Assembly: GCA_030154385.1 (NCBI GenBank)
Contig: JASKJZ010000195.1
Location: 1-5,473, forward strand
DNA from: Clostridiales bacterium
GTDB lineage: Bacteria > Bacillota_A > Clostridia > Lachnospirales > Lachnospiraceae
Length of the DNA stretch: 5,473 nucleotides
Direction: 5' to 3'
The first letter of the stretch is position 1; every line of letters begins with the position of its first letter. The translations under genes and the position numbers were made by a program. This document shows, piece after piece, positions 4,604 to 5,473 of the stretch. Below the pieces are notes generated by a model. The model worked only from the letters and a program-made list of their open reading frames with translations, made no database searches and was not told the origin of the DNA.

Positions 4604-5473
4604 ATGTACAAAACTTTTCGTATGGAATTAGCCGGACGTACCCTAACGGTTGATGTTGACCGCGTTGGTAAGCAGGCAAATGGATGTGCTTTTATGCACT
4701 ATGGTGATACTACGGTGTTATCAACGGCAACAGCATCGGAAAAGCCAAGAGAGGGAATTGATTTCTTTCCGCTTAGCGTTGAATATGAAGAAAAACTATA
4801 TGCAGTAGGAAAGATTCCAGGTGGATTTACGAAGAGAGAAGGAAAAGCATCCGAGAATGCGATTCTTACCTCCCGTGTTATTGACCGCCCAATGCGCCCT
4901 TTGTTTCCAAAGGATTACCGTAATGATGTTACATTAAACAATATGGTAATGTCCGTTGATCCAGAATGCAGCCCAGAGCTTACCGCAATGCTTGGATCTG
5001 CGATTGCTACGGCTATCTCTGACATTCCATTTGATGGTCCTTGTGCGACAACACAGGTCGGTCTGATTGACGGAGCCTTTGTGTTCAATCCAAATGCAGA
5101 ACAAAATTCACGTTCGGATCTTAAGCTTACCGTTGCTTCTACCAGAGAAAAGGTAATTATGATTGAGGCTGGTGCAAATGAAGTGCCAGAGGATAAAATG
5201 TTGGAAGCCATTTTTGAAGCACATAAAATAAATCAGGAAGTGATTCGTTTTATCGACGGTATTGTGGCAGAGTGTGGGAAACCAAAACATTCCTATACAA
5301 GCTGTGCAGTACCACAAGAGCTGTTTGCGGCGATGAAGGAAGTTGTTACGCCAGAAGAAATGGAAGTAGCAGTATTCACCGATGATAAGCAGACCAGAGA
5401 AGGAAACATCCGTGAAATTAAAGAGAAGCTGGCAGCACACTTTGCAGAAAATGAAGAATGGCTGGGATTGATT
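4604..5473 (+). CDS. pnp: Polyribonucleotide nucleotidyltransferase (PNPase), 3'-truncated by window edge
   Basis: The frame is open for 290 codons from ATG 4604 to the window end without a stop; the full protein should be about 700 residues. PNPase is a trimeric cytosolic 3'-5' phosphorolytic exoribonuclease that degrades mRNA to nucleoside diphosphates. The product begins MYKTFRMELAGRTLTVD and contains the first RNase PH-like domain: HYGDTTVLSTATAS, FFPLSVEYEEKLYAVGKIPGGFTKREG (from residue 54) and ILTSRVIDRPMRPLFP. It continues through LGSAIATAISDIPFDGP and VASTREKVIMIEAGANEVPED into the alpha-helical linker domain. The second RNase PH domain and the KH and S1 RNA-binding domains lie beyond the edge. 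The gene has its own promoter and a hairpin leader. It is normally directly downstream of a co-directional rpsO, whereas here rpsO points the other way. Confidence 0.97.
   Translation, partial: MYKTFRMELAGRTLTVDVDRVGKQANGCAFMHYGDTTVLSTATASEKPREGIDFFPLSVEYEEKLYAVGKIPGGFTKREGKASENAILTSRVIDRPMRPLFPKDYRNDVTLNNMVMSVDPECSPELTAMLGSAIATAISDIPFDGPCATTQVGLIDGAFVFNPNAEQNSRSDLKLTVASTREKVIMIEAGANEVPEDKMLEAIFEAHKINQEVIRFIDGIVAECGKPKHSYTSCAVPQELFAAMKEVVTPEEMEVAVFTDDKQTREGNIREIKEKLAAHFAENEEWLGLI

Noticed and set aside
4915..5440. Two minus-strand open frames opposite pnp
   Set aside because: They are antisense shadows of the PNPase reading frame, which is unmistakable on the plus strand.

Overview
The window looks like chromosomal DNA of a low-GC Firmicute, most likely a clostridium of the Lachnospiraceae type. 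The reasons are the modest GC content (about 40% by eye), strong AGGAGG-type ribosome binding sites, intrinsic terminators, and the gene set nrnA (DHH phosphoesterase)-truB-ribF next to rpsO and pnp. This is the tail of the conserved nusA-infB-rbfA-truB-ribF-rpsO-pnp translation and RNA-processing cluster. I cannot name the species.

Layout: bases 1-2477 hold three tightly packed plus-strand genes: the 3' two thirds of nrnA, truB (true ATG at 624) and ribF (best start a TTG at 1557). They end at an 18-bp perfect terminator hairpin (2477-2521) that works for both strands. Converging on it from the right is a minus-strand MocR/GabR-type regulator (GntR helix-turn-helix plus aminotransferase-like domain, 3885 to 2491). 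Upstream of it, also on the minus strand, is rpsO (4272 to 4006) with its own terminator. The 331-bp gap between rpsO and pnp holds two back-to-back promoters, an A7/T7 palindrome between them, a structured rpsO leader, and a pnp leader that folds into one long hairpin of about 30 bp. The first 290 codons of pnp (PNPase) run off the right edge.

How the genes fit together: NrnA degrades the short oligonucleotides and pAp left by RNA turnover, PNPase is the processive 3' exonuclease, TruB modifies tRNA position 55, S15 is a primary 16S rRNA binder, and RibF makes FMN and FAD. The MocR regulator is not part of the usual cluster and its target is not evident; no pdxST, gab or transporter gene lies beside it here.

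No new multi-gene system is visible. The points most worth a second look are: (1) the MocR protein has Arg where the PLP-binding Lys should be, and His for a conserved PLP-contact Tyr; (2) rpsO, normally co-directional between ribF and pnp, is on the opposite strand together with the regulator; (3) the pnp leader forms a long hairpin reminiscent of the RNase III/PNPase autoregulatory stem of E. coli pnp; (4) the rpsO leader has repeats and hairpins suitable for S15 autoregulation.
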